Position numbers and translations under genes: made by a program
Notes under the pieces: generated by a model
The model's database searches: none
What the model saw: the letters and a program-made list of their open reading frames with translations, nothing else
What the model was told of the DNA's origin: nothing
From: Motacilla alba alba
Taxonomy: Eukaryota; Chordata; Aves; Passeriformes; Motacillidae
Length of the DNA: 64,000 bases
Assembly (NCBI RefSeq): GCF_015832195.1
Contig: NC_052018.1
Span: 31,586,115 to 31,650,114 of the forward strand
Reading direction: 5' to 3'
Shown here: positions 51,101 through 60,824 of the stretch, one piece after another
Layout: the number at the start of each line of letters is the position of its first letter
How positions within the stretch are numbered: position 1 is the stretch's first letter

Positions 51101-54100
51101 ATACGTTAGAAGTGCTTTAGGGAGGGAAAAAAAATTACAAATGAAAAGGCAGTATCAGGAAAAGCATTTTTTTTACCTCTTTCTTCTCATATCATCTGGC
51201 CCTATTAGTAAGTCTGGACCAAGACACAAGAGACCCATGGATCATGAACCTCCTTCTTATGCTTCACACATAAAATTAACCCCACCATGTTCCAATTTCC
51301 ATTGCATAAAGGAAATAATATTTCTCATGAATGAGATTTAATTTCCAAATATATAGAAGATCCTCATATGCTACAAATATGTTACAAAAAATACGACGCT
51401 CTGACAGACATCAATATCAGTGTTCTCTTATTAATTTTTCCCCGTTTGTTATATTTTATTTCCTCCAGGCACAGGTTCTTCTGTACTGTCACCCAATTTG
51501 TTGAAATCCGTTAGAAACTAAAAAGTATCTTCATTAGATGTGTAACTCATCTTGTCTAAATTGCTCTTTGCAAGTGTTGCATTGGCAGTATAAGGAACAG
51601 AAGTATCTGAAATTAGGTGCTCTGACTTGAATTTCAGGGATGCACTTCAAGCAGCTGCTGTGAGAACCTTGTCTCCAAGAGGAACAAATCAGCCCAGGCA
51701 TTTTTTTTTTTCCCACAGTGATCTTGCTGCCTTCAGGCAGGAACAAGCACACAAGGAGCAGGATGGAGCAGGACAAGCTGGAGCCAGCAGGGCTGTAACC
51801 ACCCGGATGATGAAGTCAGAGGCATTCCTTCTGCCTCCTCTGTGGAGACAGGAGCATGTGGGACACTAACAGACCTAAGTCTGTGTACATGTGTAATAAA
51901 CTGTATACACAACTTTCTCTCGTCCAAGCATTTTGTTGGCTTCAACAAGATGTTTTTGAGTACTCTGTGCTGCACAATGTGCATCCAAGTTACTGGTGGC
52001 TGATGAATGGGCAAGAACAGTAGGACTGCATTACAGCAAGCACTCACCAGCACAACCAATAATTTGAACGGAGGAGTCGTCAGAGGAAATGAGGGAAGTG
52101 GCCAAACTCTGAGTGTGAAGCAGTGAGGGAGGGTGGGCAGTGAAAGGCGCAGAGTGAGAGCTCCCAGCCATGCCCACGATGCCCTCAGTTGTCTCCAAAA
52201 TCCCCCTGATTTCCCCCCAGTGTCAGTCCTTCCCTTTGCCCTCCCCAAGCCCCACTTGGGACATCCTTTCCCCTCTCTGTTCTCCCACTGCATTTCCAAG
52301 AATGACTCTGAAGCTCTTCAAAATGCAGTTTTACCTGAACTGCTGAGATTGCCCAAGCCAATACTGGAAAATTGTGGTTTCATATTCACATCAATATTTC
52401 TGTTTCTGATTTGTTTGAACTTGAAGGTGACAAATGCCTGGAAGTTATCATGCAACTGTATTTCAGTTAGTTCAGTTCCACTCATTTTTCTGGCATGGAA
52501 GAGTTGATGCTAATTTTTTGCAAAGAAAACCAATAATTTCCAGGATAAGAAAGACATCACTTGCAAAATGCAAACCCTTCCTGTCTCAGGAAAGGACTTC
52601 CCTTCATAGTGCCTCCCTCAGCAGTGCCTCATTTTGGGTGCCACATCTGCCCAGCCCTCTGAAATAAGTCAGAGTTTACTTCATGTTGGCCATCATGCAA
52701 ACACTCAAGGCAGCAATTTTGTAAGCTGTGGCAAGACACAGGATGTTCAGTAGGACCTGCAGTTTTCTGAGTGCAAATGTTACATTTCTCTCACTTTAGT
52801 CAGCCAATAGATGGAGCCTTTAACCCTAGAAACAAGACATTTTCTCAGCCATGTTATGACAATTATTATGCAAAGATTTATATTTGCATTTATTAAAGCT
52901 TGTTTTGGATGAAAAATAATCTGTTTTGCTCTCAAGAGCTTATCTGATCCTCAGCTAGAGGACAACAGACAAAAACTTAATAAACACAGAACTGGGGCAG
53001 CAAAGTTAATAAAAACAGGTTCATCTACTGCAATGTTAAATTAACAACTGGTGACTCAGAGTACTGGACAGCATTATGACACATAAGACATATGCTCGTT
53101 GCAAGCTCTCCAAAGAATCCCAGATATTTCAAAGCCAGAAAGATCATGCATTTAACATTGATTGCAAAATGATGGGCCATGTGCTCTCCCACAGAGTGAA
53201 CTTTCAAGAAAAGTGAGAAAAGATACAAACTTCTTCTTTACTGTCGCACTGAATATACAATTTCAAGTAAGTAAATGTAAAGAAAAAGAAAAATAAATAG
53301 TCAAATTATATCATTATTCAAAACTAACGTTTAAGAGTTTGCAAGAGAGGATCAGTTTGGAAAAAGACCAAAACTTTAAAAGCTGATTGTGGGCAATTCT
53401 GTTCTGCTTTGAACAGAAGACCAAAAATTATTGGAAAAAAAATCCCAAGCTGTTCCTACTCTTCCTTCCACTCTAGATAAGATGCTGAATGGGTCAGAGA
53501 CACTTGCCAGTTATTCCTCTCACTTCTGATCCTTCAAGCCTAGCTAACACAATAGATACAGCTCTGTTAAGTACAGTTCAGGCATTACTAGAGAAGGATG
53601 TTAAAGTATCTTTGTGACAGAGTTCTTCAGCCTACAGCTGTCCCATGACAGTGACATTTTACTGAGGATCATTACTTTGAAAAGCATACATGTAATTCTA
53701 AAGCACTTTTAGTACCAGAGAGATGGATGGCTACCATCCCTATAGTTGATAGTACCTCTGCCCTTTATTTCAGATGGAGCAGGAAATTGCCTAAATAGCA
53801 CAATTTAACTATATTTCAGTATACTGTCTTACCTTTGCTTTTTTTTTTTTTTTCTCTCACAAAAAAGCCAGGTTCTATTTTAAAATTGATGATTTTGGGA
53901 CTTGCTAGACAAGTTCTTCTTACCTCCTATGGTATGTTCTGCACAGCAGCAAATGCAAGCTACAGAAAATAAACCTCTGGTTATAAATTATTCAATAAAA
54001 TATAAGAGAGCATCTGTGGTCTGATTTTTTTTTTTGTGTGTGTGTGTGTGTACTGCAAAAGCATTCTTCACCAGGAAAACACAAACCAGGAGTCAGTAAG

Positions 54101-57100
54101 AGATGAGACAATTTTTTAAACTCATTTACTGATATGCCAGACATTTTTAGGGTTTGTTTTTATGCTCTTATTTTGCTACACTGTGGATACCATCTATCCC
54201 TTCATTTTCTTGCCTTTTGTGTGCCCACTTTCCCGTGTCTAGCTTGGCTCCATTTATCTCTGTTGTATTCCCCTTTTGCTTACACTCTTTTTCTTCTATT
54301 GCCCAGCCTCTTTCCCCTCATTCCATTCTGCTTCAGTCACCTCTCCCTCCTCACATTAACCCTATCTTCTCTTTCTCCCTGTAGCTCTGAACTTGCCAAG
54401 GTTTTTCCCGTGGGGAATTTGTATTTCATCTGTAATAGGCTCATAAATCCTAAACTGTTTCAATTCAATCGACAAGACTTCGCAGATACCCTGCATGCAC
54501 TTTTCTCTGGCTTTACCTATTCTTTCTGCCTTGGCCCATCTGCAGCTTGTTAATCTGTGCGATTTTGCTAATGACCATTTGAAAACTTCTCTTCACTGCT
54601 TTCTCTGGTGCCAAGGCAACTTGCCCCAGCTTTCTCTTCTGATTTCTGTACCTGCACATGAAACACATCTGGTTTCTAATCACCTATCTATTCTACATTC
54701 CTCACTTGAGCTTTCAGGCAGATCCATATTTATTAATATAAATGCAAGAGTATAAAAAAAAGGCACTGAAGAAAAATACAAAAGTTTGTACAGTGTTTTT
54801 AACTAAAGAACTAGGTGGCTCTCCCAGTGTGGTTACAATGTCTTGGAAAAGTCAAAACAAAAGCAGTTTGAGGCATTACATGCAAGTTTACACGTTGCAG
54901 AAAGAGGAAAAAGAGACGGAGAGAAAAACATCACAACAACAGCTACAGAGTCAAATTCTCTTGCTTATACTAGTCAGAGTGACAAGCGATGGGAAGGCCA
55001 AGTAATGCCTTAAGTGCCTTAAGACAAAGGCAAGTATGAAACCAAATACACAAGGCACTAGGGAGCTCTCTCGTACAGCAAGCACCACGTGCAGTTCCAG
55101 CTACAGACACCAAGAAGGTGAACCCAGGATGTAACTGCTGCTGGTCAAGGGCTGATGAGGACATGGAGAGCCTATTTTGCCTCTCAGCAGGAGGAAACAG
55201 AAGGAATGTGGTAGGGTAGCACAGCAAAAACAAAGGCTCAGAGGAGGCAAGGCTGTCACCTACAAACACATCAGGCATTAAAGGCAGGAGGGACAGAGGT
55301 GGGCTTTCAAAGCAGGATCACTGTATAGCAGAGTTTCATAAAGGTTTCACTGGACATAATTAAAATTGCTTTAGAAATTAAATGGGAGAAATCAGATAAA
55401 CATTAAAGATTTTCAGTTCTGGGACTATTTTCCAATAGGAGTTGTCAAAGTAAACAAGCCACCTAATTTTAAAACACAGCTTACTACGTTAGCAACAAAG
55501 GTTAAAGGAAGCATTTGCCTAAAAAATTAGATTATGGGATTTGATATACAGTAGAACATCTACAAGTTTATCTCTAGAATTCTCAGGTCAGTCGATGCAT
55601 CTGCAGTATAAGGATAAGGGAAGCCTGAGCTGGGAAGTAACAAAAAGGTACAGTAAGAAAAAAGGTCACAACTAGAAAAATAAAGAAGGGAAGAAAGGTG
55701 AATAGGGAAATTTAGATCTTGGTAAAAAGAGCTGAACAGAGCAATTATAGAATAAAAGGTATTATATAATATGTCACCCTGCAAAAGGGAAAGAAAGTAG
55801 AAAGCAGAAAGATGGGAACAGTAAAGAAATTTCCTTTCCTTTGCATTTACAAAGCATAGTTTTCTGCTAGAAAGAAAAATACTAAATACTAAAATACCTT
55901 TTAAAATATTAAAATGCAATGGATAGTTTATCACCTATACCCGTGTGAGTTAGATGACTTTGTTTACAGGGAGGATTTTCCTGGTGGCAGGATGTGCAGC
56001 CACTGATACCCACGTGTTTCATAAGGACCTTGCCAGGGAGAACAAAACTGAGTCCCCTGCTAACCTTTCCCTGATCTTCCCAGGTTGAGAAAAAGTCTTG
56101 CAAGCCCCCTGAAGGTGAACTCTTCCTGTCGCTGTTGTATGAGAGAGCTCCTTCCCCCAGGACTGTCTTGTTTCAGCAACCAGCCTCCCACACCTGGCCT
56201 TCAACAAGCTGTTGCTTTGGCACCTCCTGTAAGCACTCAAATTAACCATTAAATGCAGTCTTGATTAAATACTTGTGAGGAAGGGATTTCTTTGACAGCA
56301 GAGTGATTTGGTCTCTCCCTTTCAACCAGGAATCCTATATAAATAGGTTTACCTCTGAATATTTGCTACACAGTGTTTCCCTTCAAATATCAAACCAAAC
56401 CCAACCCAGTGTTACATTAGACCCTTTGGAAGTCTGAGGACTTGTCAGGAATTTTATCTTGTCTAATTCATAAGTGTTCATTTATATATCCCTTTTACAT
56501 TACACATACGGTTCCTCAGGACATCACATTTCACATATTGCCCATCTGCACCCTCGGGTCTGCAACAGAGGAAATGTGCAGCTGACAACTTAACATGCAT
56601 TTCCTTTCCACCCCATGGCTGTGTGGCTTTGAGGAGCTCTGCTCCTCAGCAGTGCCAGGCTTGCAGAAAACGTTCCCCTCAGCCCTGAAGCATGCAAAGG
56701 ACCTCGACAGGAATGAGGGGCTGAGCTGCAGGGGATGAATGCCATGCTGGCACTGGAGAAATGCAGTAAAACATGGACCATAATAAAGGCCTTGAGTGGA
56801 AAAGTTGCTCCTTTCTGAATTGTGAAATATGGGAAACTGTCTTCCTAGCTTAAATTGTCCTCCAGCAACAGGCACAGAATCTGGATAAGAAATTATTTTT
56901 CTTGAAAAACCTAATGATTTGTAGTGGGATGCTGTCTTTATAAATATACTTTTATGATTGTGGGTTTTTTTCCCCAAACATGCAATAAAAGAGTGAGTCT
57001 TAAACATGTAGGAATACTCCTCCTCATTTCCTTTTGGGCCCCCAATCAGGAAATGTTGAAAATCAGTGTTGGTATTGCTGAAGATTAATGGCTGCTGCTC

Positions 57101-60100
57101 AGAAACCATACAGAAAGGGAGTATGTTCCTGCCAGGACAAATACATAGGCCATTGGACAAAACTCTGTGAACCACAGATAGTATTATATCATCATTGTAA
57201 AGATCCACACTGCCTGTCTTGCTCTGTAATGAATAATATTCACATGTGGGTTTGACTGAAATCACTGTAACAACCAGGCAAATTAATGCCATGTCTTCAT
57301 GGTCCAATTTATTCTACTGGTATTTGAGGTTTTCTTTTCAAATCAGCTTTACAGTATTTAAAAATTAGATTTTTTTTCCAGGTATAGGAAGCAATCCTTC
57401 ATGGATTTTTTGCCACTATATGTTCAATATGGGTTTAAAGACCATGTAATCACTACTTTTTTTTATATAAGCAGTTAGATTTCACAAGAGAAAATACACT
57501 CCACTGAGCTGTAGGGCCATTAAAATAAATCCCTGTCATCAGTTCATTTGCTTCCCACTCTCCTTCAGAGAGGCTGTACTTAAGAGCTCTCCTGCCATGT
57601 ATATTGGGACACATTCTCATCACCACAGCTTCTGTAAACTTCTTCTTCTCTTTTGTTTTCTTACAAAATAAGGTGTAGGCTATGGTGACCCCAGATGTTT
57701 ATGAAAAGTTTTCCTTCTCTATATTTAGTAAATATACAGGGTCCAGCCAGGAAACATGAAGACAGGCAGAGCTGAGTCCAGCTTGGTTCTAGAAGCTAAA
57801 GCACAAGCAAGCTACCTGAGAGTATTATAATTTTGAAAACCAGTCAAGGTAAAAATGAGGACATAAACATCATTTCCAGGGCATCTCTGCATGGTTTTCT
57901 GGCATGTTTGACTTCAAAATTAAGAGCTGGGGCATCAAGTTGTGAAGTAAGTGCTCAATATTGATACCAAGATCAATGTGGTGTGGGTCTATGTTTTCAG
58001 ATGATGTGAGTAGTGAACTAAGAACATGATGCATATGAATACATTACCAGTTTACCCTGCTAACCCCACAGTTCTCACTGTCACACATTACCTCCCATGG
58101 CTTAGCTCGCTGTTTGAGGGTTCCAAGGCAGTGTCACCCTGGTGGTACAGGCGTAAGATGCTCCCTGCTCATGGCTGAGTGAACAATTATGGTATTTTAT
58201 GGTATTTTATCCCATTATGGTATTTTATCCCATTATTTTTGTTCAGAAAATAATGGATCTCCCTACAGGTACAGCCTGATGTTATTCTCAAAACGAAATC
58301 TTTTTACATATGCCTAGATAATGTTTGCTTTGCCAGTATTGAAATGGCTTCAAAGTAAACCTGCAATATGATTTGTCAGTCCAACAAAATGCCAGCCAGC
58401 CACCAGAGATGTCTGAAAAGATCTGAAAATAAAAAGCCATGAAATGACTCAGTGCATTAGGTCACTGTGACAGCCAGGAGGTAATACCAGAGTATTTACT
58501 TTGGCTGGAGCCTTCCTTGGCTCATCTTCCTTTGTAGTGTTAAAGCCAGGCTCTCATCTCAAGCCAAAGTGCTGTAGCTTGCCCACTTCAGAAATGGGTC
58601 AGCACAGGTACCAGGGAAATAACTAAAAAGGGGGGTTTGACATGAAATTAAAAACTTGTATGGATTAAAAATAATTACTCTCTTCCCTGCCTGGCTGCAA
58701 GGAGCAGAAGAACAGACGCACTCTACAGCTACCGGTGTGGGTGTCCCCATACCCTCCTGTCATGCCAGGAAACTTCAGCAGTGCCTAACATCTCTTTGGG
58801 GTCTGTATGTATGAAAACCCCTAAAAGTACTGTCCAGGATCTATTCCCATCATCCCCACAGGGATAACAAGGACATGGGCAGTCCTTCAAAGCTTGTGTA
58901 ACTACCCCACAAAGTAAAAGACTATGGTGAAGAACAGGAGAATTACTCAAGCAATAAAGACCACATTTATTGCCACACAGGAAACATTAGTGACTTTCTT
59001 CACCACCTCGCCTTTCCAGACCACAAAGGTGACTTTTTTTTTTCAGGTTTTTTTTCTTTGTTTATGAACAACATGAACATGATACATTTCTACTGAGGTT
59101 TGGCTCTGTCCACCACAGAAGCTGCACGCTAGCTCCATCTCTAAGGAAAATACATATACAAGATTTTGAATAAAGTAAAATGAAGCAAAATAAAAATGGT
59201 TACTTTTCTGTAATGGTAATTTCTTTTCTTCCTCAGAAAAATTGCATTCAACATATTTTCTTTCTTTTTTCCCTGTAGTTTTTATTGTAAAATGACTATT
59301 TTCTGTCTTTGACAAAATTATTTATTTTGAATGCATACTTCTTGTAACTTGACAGTAGTTTCTGACAAACTAGAGGTGAATTATGTGCAGAAAAAGTGAT
59401 ACCTAATGATACTTAGTGAGATGGAATCTCAGAGTTGTGCTAATGGTGACTCATGTACCAAAGAAATTAACAGAACAATTGCTTCTTGTAATCAGATAAG
59501 ATGGTAACAAGATCAACATTAAAGTAATAATGTTATGAATGCGGGTTTCAGGGGGAAAGTATAACCTTCTATAAAAAGCTAAACAGTAATGGTTAATTGG
59601 AATAAAGGGATTAAGACAAAATGTTTCACACAGGTCAGGTGGCTTTTTTCTGCTTGTCCATGGATTCAGTGAAAAAGGTCACAAAAGTACAACCAAAAGA
59701 ATGTATGAATTTGAAAAGCAGTCCTACCACAAAAGGGGATAAGTTTTGAAAAGCCACAAGTCTTCATATTGACTTTTTGAAATACCACATTTCAGCTTCC
59801 TATTTTGGAATCCTCTGGAGGCTCACACAACAGAGAGTTCAATGATGTATTAGCATTAAAGAGAATCTCAAAACTGGACAGATATTTGGGGACAAGTTAA
59901 GTGCAAAATCAGGCTGACTGCCATCAGGGACTTGCTACTGGGCTGAATTAACATGCAAACCAGGACAACTGAGAAAGCTTTCAAGCAAGCACTACTCCAA
60001 GAAATAAAACTAATGGATCTTTGAAAGGCGAGGAATGTGCAAAGCACCGGACTCCAGAAATCAGACAGGACAGGGAGAGCTCTGGCTGAGGCCTCAGTAA

Positions 60101-60818
60101 CATCTAAATATGCAAAAGTTCCGGGGGTCATCCTAAGTCCATTTTTAGTATTCCTGACTTGTATATTGGCCTCTTGAATATTATTTTGAATATTTTCAAT
60201 AATGATTGCAGTTACATTCCCTATATTTACTTGTCTTCCCCCCCTCCCTTCTTCCCACCCACCACTGATCCCCCTGTGGTTGTTTTCACCCTCACCTGCA
60301 GATCCATATTTGTTTGTCAGGTGTTTCTTTGACAGGTGTTTATAATTTATCTTGCTTGGGTCGCTGCAGTAGTAAATAAAACATCACTTAAAACTATGAC
60401 TGTTAAACACCAGCTAGCACTGCTCTCTCCTTGTGGTCCTTTGCCTTAAATATGGATGTTCCTGTTAGTTGAGCCCTGTGCTCTTTGGACAACCTAAAAA
60501 TAGATAGGTACATAGAAAATATGGTTTAGAAGATGTTTCATTTACCTGCAATTCTCCTTCCATTATACTAAGTAGTTTTATCAAGTCTTCTTTAGAAAGC
60601 TCTATGGACTTCTTGTTCTTTCGCTCACTAGGAGCAGGTGATTTTGAGTGCCGTTTGACAGTCGCTGAAACCATGACCTCATCTTCCTTCCGATGAGGTT
60701 TGTTCTTTTTCTTGGCATCCTCCTGAAGTTTTTCATTCTCTGCGTGGCTGATGACAGGCTTGGAACTGGAGAAGTGCCCGTTAGAGGAGCTTTCTCCACC
60801 TTGGTTTCGGGACCTCAT
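8943..60818 (-). CDS. FILIP1: FILIP1, complete spliced coding region (five coding exons, 1212 aa)
   Basis: The coding exons, in transcript order, are 60818-60546, 43147-42974, 40964-40786, 18048-15243 and 9149-8943. They contribute 91, 58, 59 plus two bases, one base plus 935, and 68 residues plus TGA, giving 1212 residues, about the length of mammalian FILIP1. Domains in order are a basic N-terminal region (1-71), a CortBP2-type N-terminal domain (about 72-235), a long coiled-coil rod (to about 782) and a Ser/Pro/Thr-rich, probably disordered tail (783-1212). FILIP1 is a cytoplasmic actin-cytoskeleton protein known to bind filamin A and promote its degradation, restraining migration of cortical neurons; it also acts at dendritic spines and in muscle. 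Identity rests on residue-level recognition along the whole protein, including the MRSRNQGG start and the MKIELKK region near the end. All introns are GT-AG. Phases after exons 1 to 4 are 0, 0, 2 and 0. Confidence 0.97.
9953..9983 (+). repeat. Poly(A) tract with one C interruption
   Basis: Sixteen A, one C, then thirteen A, by direct reading. No adjacent retrotransposon body recognised. Confidence 0.9.
15186..15242 (-). other. FILIP1: Readthrough extension of FILIP1 exon 4 (possible alternative C terminus)
   Basis: If the donor after base 15243 is not used, translation continues for 18 codons ([18 protein letters not shown]) to a TAG at 15188-15186. A minus-strand AATAAA lies about 460 bases further on (14727-14722), so an intron-terminated transcript is possible. 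The extension does not look like the family C terminus, and the donor itself is good, so I regard the spliced form as the main one. Confidence 0.2.
15243..18048 (-). CDS. FILIP1: FILIP1 coding exon 4 (rod and most of the tail, residues 209-1144)
   Basis: This 2806-base exon carries most of the protein. The acceptor is TTTCAG before base 18048; the donor GTAAGC follows base 15243 after the residues RGTQSV. Residues 209 to about 782 form a highly charged coiled-coil rod rich in Glu, Lys and Leu, built from two related halves that each start with LxKLKSFxxMLVDER (residues 239-253 and 497-511). From residue 783 (RALRPS) the protein becomes Ser/Pro/Thr-rich, with WIPWMKKRE near 869-877 and several SP-hydrophobic motifs likely to be regulatory phosphorylation or docking sites. 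The first methionine in the exon is residue 248 (17933-17931), where I place the probable start of the known short form S-FILIP; both early ATGs have C at -3, a weak context. Opposite-strand ORFs over this exon are coding shadows. Confidence 0.97.
18082..18110 (+). repeat. (AT)n(GT)n microsatellite
   Basis: An AT run passes into GT repeats and then TCTCTCT, 35 bases upstream of the FILIP1 exon 4 acceptor in the minus sense, where it becomes an AC/AT tract close to the branch-point region. Confidence 0.9.
20251..20271 (+). repeat. Poly(A) tract
   Basis: Twenty-one consecutive A residues followed by CAACAAC. Confidence 0.9.
24417..24720. promoter_or_regulatory. Intronic CpG island, core with NRF1-like and CCAAT motifs
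   Basis: I counted about 37 CpG dinucleotides in roughly 300 bases of about 70 percent G+C, close to the number expected without CpG depletion, whereas the flanking intron is A/T-rich with very few CpGs. At its right edge are a CCAAT box (24693-24697) and an NRF1-like site TGCGCATGCACG (24698-24709, one mismatch to the usual consensus). It lies 6.4 kb upstream of FILIP1 exon 4 in the sense of that gene. By family knowledge of CpG islands this is a promoter. Direction is undetermined: it could start a short FILIP1 transcript (minus) or an antisense transcript (plus). Confidence 0.75.
24735..24836. repeat. A-tract/T-tract pair (imperfect inverted repeat) within the CpG island
   Basis: An A-rich purine tract (about 24740-24778) is followed, after some 25 mixed bases, by a T-rich tract with scattered C (about 24804-24836). 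The arms are complementary in general composition, with G interruptions on one side and C interruptions on the other, so they could fold back or form a rigid nucleosome-poor spacer between the two CpG-rich lobes. Confidence 0.7.
24857..24985. promoter_or_regulatory. Second lobe of the intronic CpG island
   Basis: About 16 CpGs occur in roughly 130 bases, again standing out from A/T-rich intron. It is separated from the core island by about 135 bases that include an A-tract/T-tract pair. On the plus strand it holds an ATG (24865) with G at -3 and a near-consensus splice donor CAG|GTGAGG (after 24898). On the minus strand I found no comparably good donor. The two lobes around an A/T-rich centre resemble a bidirectional promoter. 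Confidence 0.6.
24865..25014 (+). CDS. Candidate small ORF (49 aa) in the CpG island, unrecognised
   Basis: Starting at the ATG at 24865, the plus strand reads 49 codons to a TGA, beginning [20 protein letters not shown] and ending GLLIGTVHR. Composition is what GC-rich DNA gives by chance at the start (Pro, Gly, Ala, Arg). A good splice donor after base 24898 would instead cut it after 11 codons and make this a first coding or noncoding exon antisense to FILIP1. I recognise no domain and would treat coding as unproven. Confidence 0.15.
   Translation: MPGPGSAAPLPGEAAPRARGLELPGRGSPALPGFIIDSPSGLLIGTVHR
30493..30600 (+). repeat. A-rich tract with (AAAC)n microsatellite
   Basis: An A run is followed by repeated CAAAA, CAAA and CAAAC units and C runs. 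It creates false low-complexity frames on both strands (Lys/Thr/Pro on plus, Phe/Gly/Trp on minus). Confidence 0.9.
30921..30965 (+). repeat. A-rich (CAAA)n tract
   Basis: A few AAAC units, a run of fifteen A and then CCAAAAAACCCC. It is similar in type to the tract 350 bases to the left. Confidence 0.85.
31831..31922 (+). repeat. (TTR)n trinucleotide microsatellite, TTG/TTA mixed
   Basis: About 90 bases of interspersed TTG and TTA triplets with a few changes (CTA, CGT) and a tail of ACAATTACTACAATT. Imperfection suggests an old array. Confidence 0.9.
35322..35338 (+). repeat. G run (12 G, T, 4 G)
   Basis: A homopolymer of twelve G followed by TGGGG. On the plus strand it could form a quadruplex; in the FILIP1 pre-mRNA it is a C run. 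Confidence 0.9.
39944..40012 (+). repeat. A-rich tract with CAAAA and CCAAAA units
   Basis: About 70 bases that are nearly all A, with single or double C interruptions, 770 bases from FILIP1 exon 3. Confidence 0.9.
40786..40964 (-). CDS. FILIP1: FILIP1 coding exon 3 (residues 150-208 and part of 209)
   Basis: The acceptor is AATCCAG before base 40964 and the donor is GTGAGT after base 40786, a near-consensus site. The 179 bases encode [20 protein letters not shown], then [20 protein letters not shown], then [19 protein letters not shown] and two bases (AG) of an arginine codon finished by the first G of exon 4. This is the C-terminal half of the CortBP2-type domain, where the helical heptad pattern that leads into the rod begins. 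G+C and CpG content are higher than in the surrounding intron. Frame and residue order agree with exon 4 only if the phase-2 junction is used. Confidence 0.95.
40965..42973 (-). other. FILIP1: FILIP1 intron between coding exons 2 and 3
   Basis: A 2.0 kb intron with a GTACAA donor and an AATCCAG acceptor. I see no repeats or extra exons in it. Confidence 0.9.
42974..43147 (-). CDS. FILIP1: FILIP1 coding exon 2 (residues 92-149)
   Basis: This exon is too short and too interrupted to stand out as an ORF; I found it by reading the minus strand for the missing part of FILIP1. The acceptor ends ATTACAG before base 43147 and the donor after base 42974 is GTACAA. The 174 bases are 58 codons in phase 0 at both ends. 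They read [20 protein letters not shown], then [20 protein letters not shown], then [18 protein letters not shown]. The segment sits inside the CortBP2-type N-terminal domain and joins exon 1 (GELQ) to exon 3 (LDRLEEKQ) exactly as in the family. Because both junctions are phase 0, skipping this exon would keep the frame. Confidence 0.95.
45611..45655 (+). repeat. 15-base tandem repeat, about three copies
   Basis: Unit AAGCCAGAGGGAGTC, then the same with one change (GCC ending), then a diverged third copy AAGCCAGGGGAGTGG. Confidence 0.85.
49353..49890 (-). mobile_element. CR1 LINE, 5'-truncated copy in FILIP1 intron
   Basis: Read on the plus strand it begins AATCATAGAATCGTAGAA, the reverse complement of the CR1 tail octamers, followed by GTTGGAAGGGATC and the usual CR1 3' region (the CTCTGGGTGAAAAA block and the later block ending near AAGGCTGCACCAGC). 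The element is therefore on the minus strand, with its 3' end at 49353, and is 5'-truncated at about 49890. Its roughly 540 bases carry stops in all frames. The 87-codon ORF over it is not a gene. Confidence 0.92.
54025..54052 (+). repeat. T run followed by (GT)n
   Basis: Eleven T residues followed by about eight GT units. Confidence 0.9.
56531..57307 (-). other. Unexplained 258-codon open frame in FILIP1 intron
   Basis: This is the longest open frame in the window outside FILIP1, starting with ATG at 57307 and ending at 56531. The conceptual product is of mixed composition with no clear signal peptide, membrane segment, coiled coil or repeat, and I do not recognise it. It starts [20 protein letters not shown]. 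It lies in the same orientation as FILIP1 between coding exons 1 and 2. A chance frame of this length is uncommon but possible in 64 kb read in six frames. I do not call it a gene. Confidence 0.15.
58186..58238 (+). repeat. 18-base tandem repeat (ATTATGGTATTTTATCCC)
   Basis: One full copy at 58214-58231, a preceding copy sharing GGTATTTTATCCC, and an earlier TATGGTATTTTA unit, giving a short imperfect array. Confidence 0.85.
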
Positions 60819-60824
60819 CCCTGC
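60546..60824 (-). CDS. FILIP1: FILIP1 coding exon 1 (initiator Met, residues 1-91)
   Basis: The ATG is at 60818-60816 and opens [10 protein letters not shown], the start expected for FILIP1. The coding part ends at 60546 in the residues IMEGELQ, directly before a GTAAAT donor. A pyrimidine-rich tract ending in TAG lies just upstream, so the exon probably begins at 60824 (or at 60820 if the next CAG is used). That leaves only 2 to 6 bases of 5' UTR here, so the rest of the 5' UTR must be in an exon outside the window. The product starts with a Ser/Asn-rich stretch, then two basic clusters (KKKNKPHRK at 36-44 and RKNKK at 66-70), then the start of the CortBP2-type domain at about residue 72 ([19 protein letters not shown]). 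Translation could continue 26 residues past the donor, but that extension matches nothing in the family. Confidence 0.96.

Larger units (their letters stand above)
43148..60545 (-). other. FILIP1: FILIP1 intron between coding exons 1 and 2 (17.4 kb)
   Basis: It opens with GTAAAT and ends ATTACAG. It holds the minus-strand CR1 copy (49353-49890), a 15-base minisatellite (45611-45655), a T/GT microsatellite (54025-54052), a short 18-base tandem repeat (58186-58238) and the unexplained 258-codon frame (56531-57307). G+C-rich patches occur near 43640-43920, 44980-45960 and 51700-52300. Confidence 0.85.

Noticed and set aside
51733..52299. 188-codon minus-strand frame
   Set aside because: No family resemblance, G+C-driven composition and an overlapping frame on the other strand; treated as chance.
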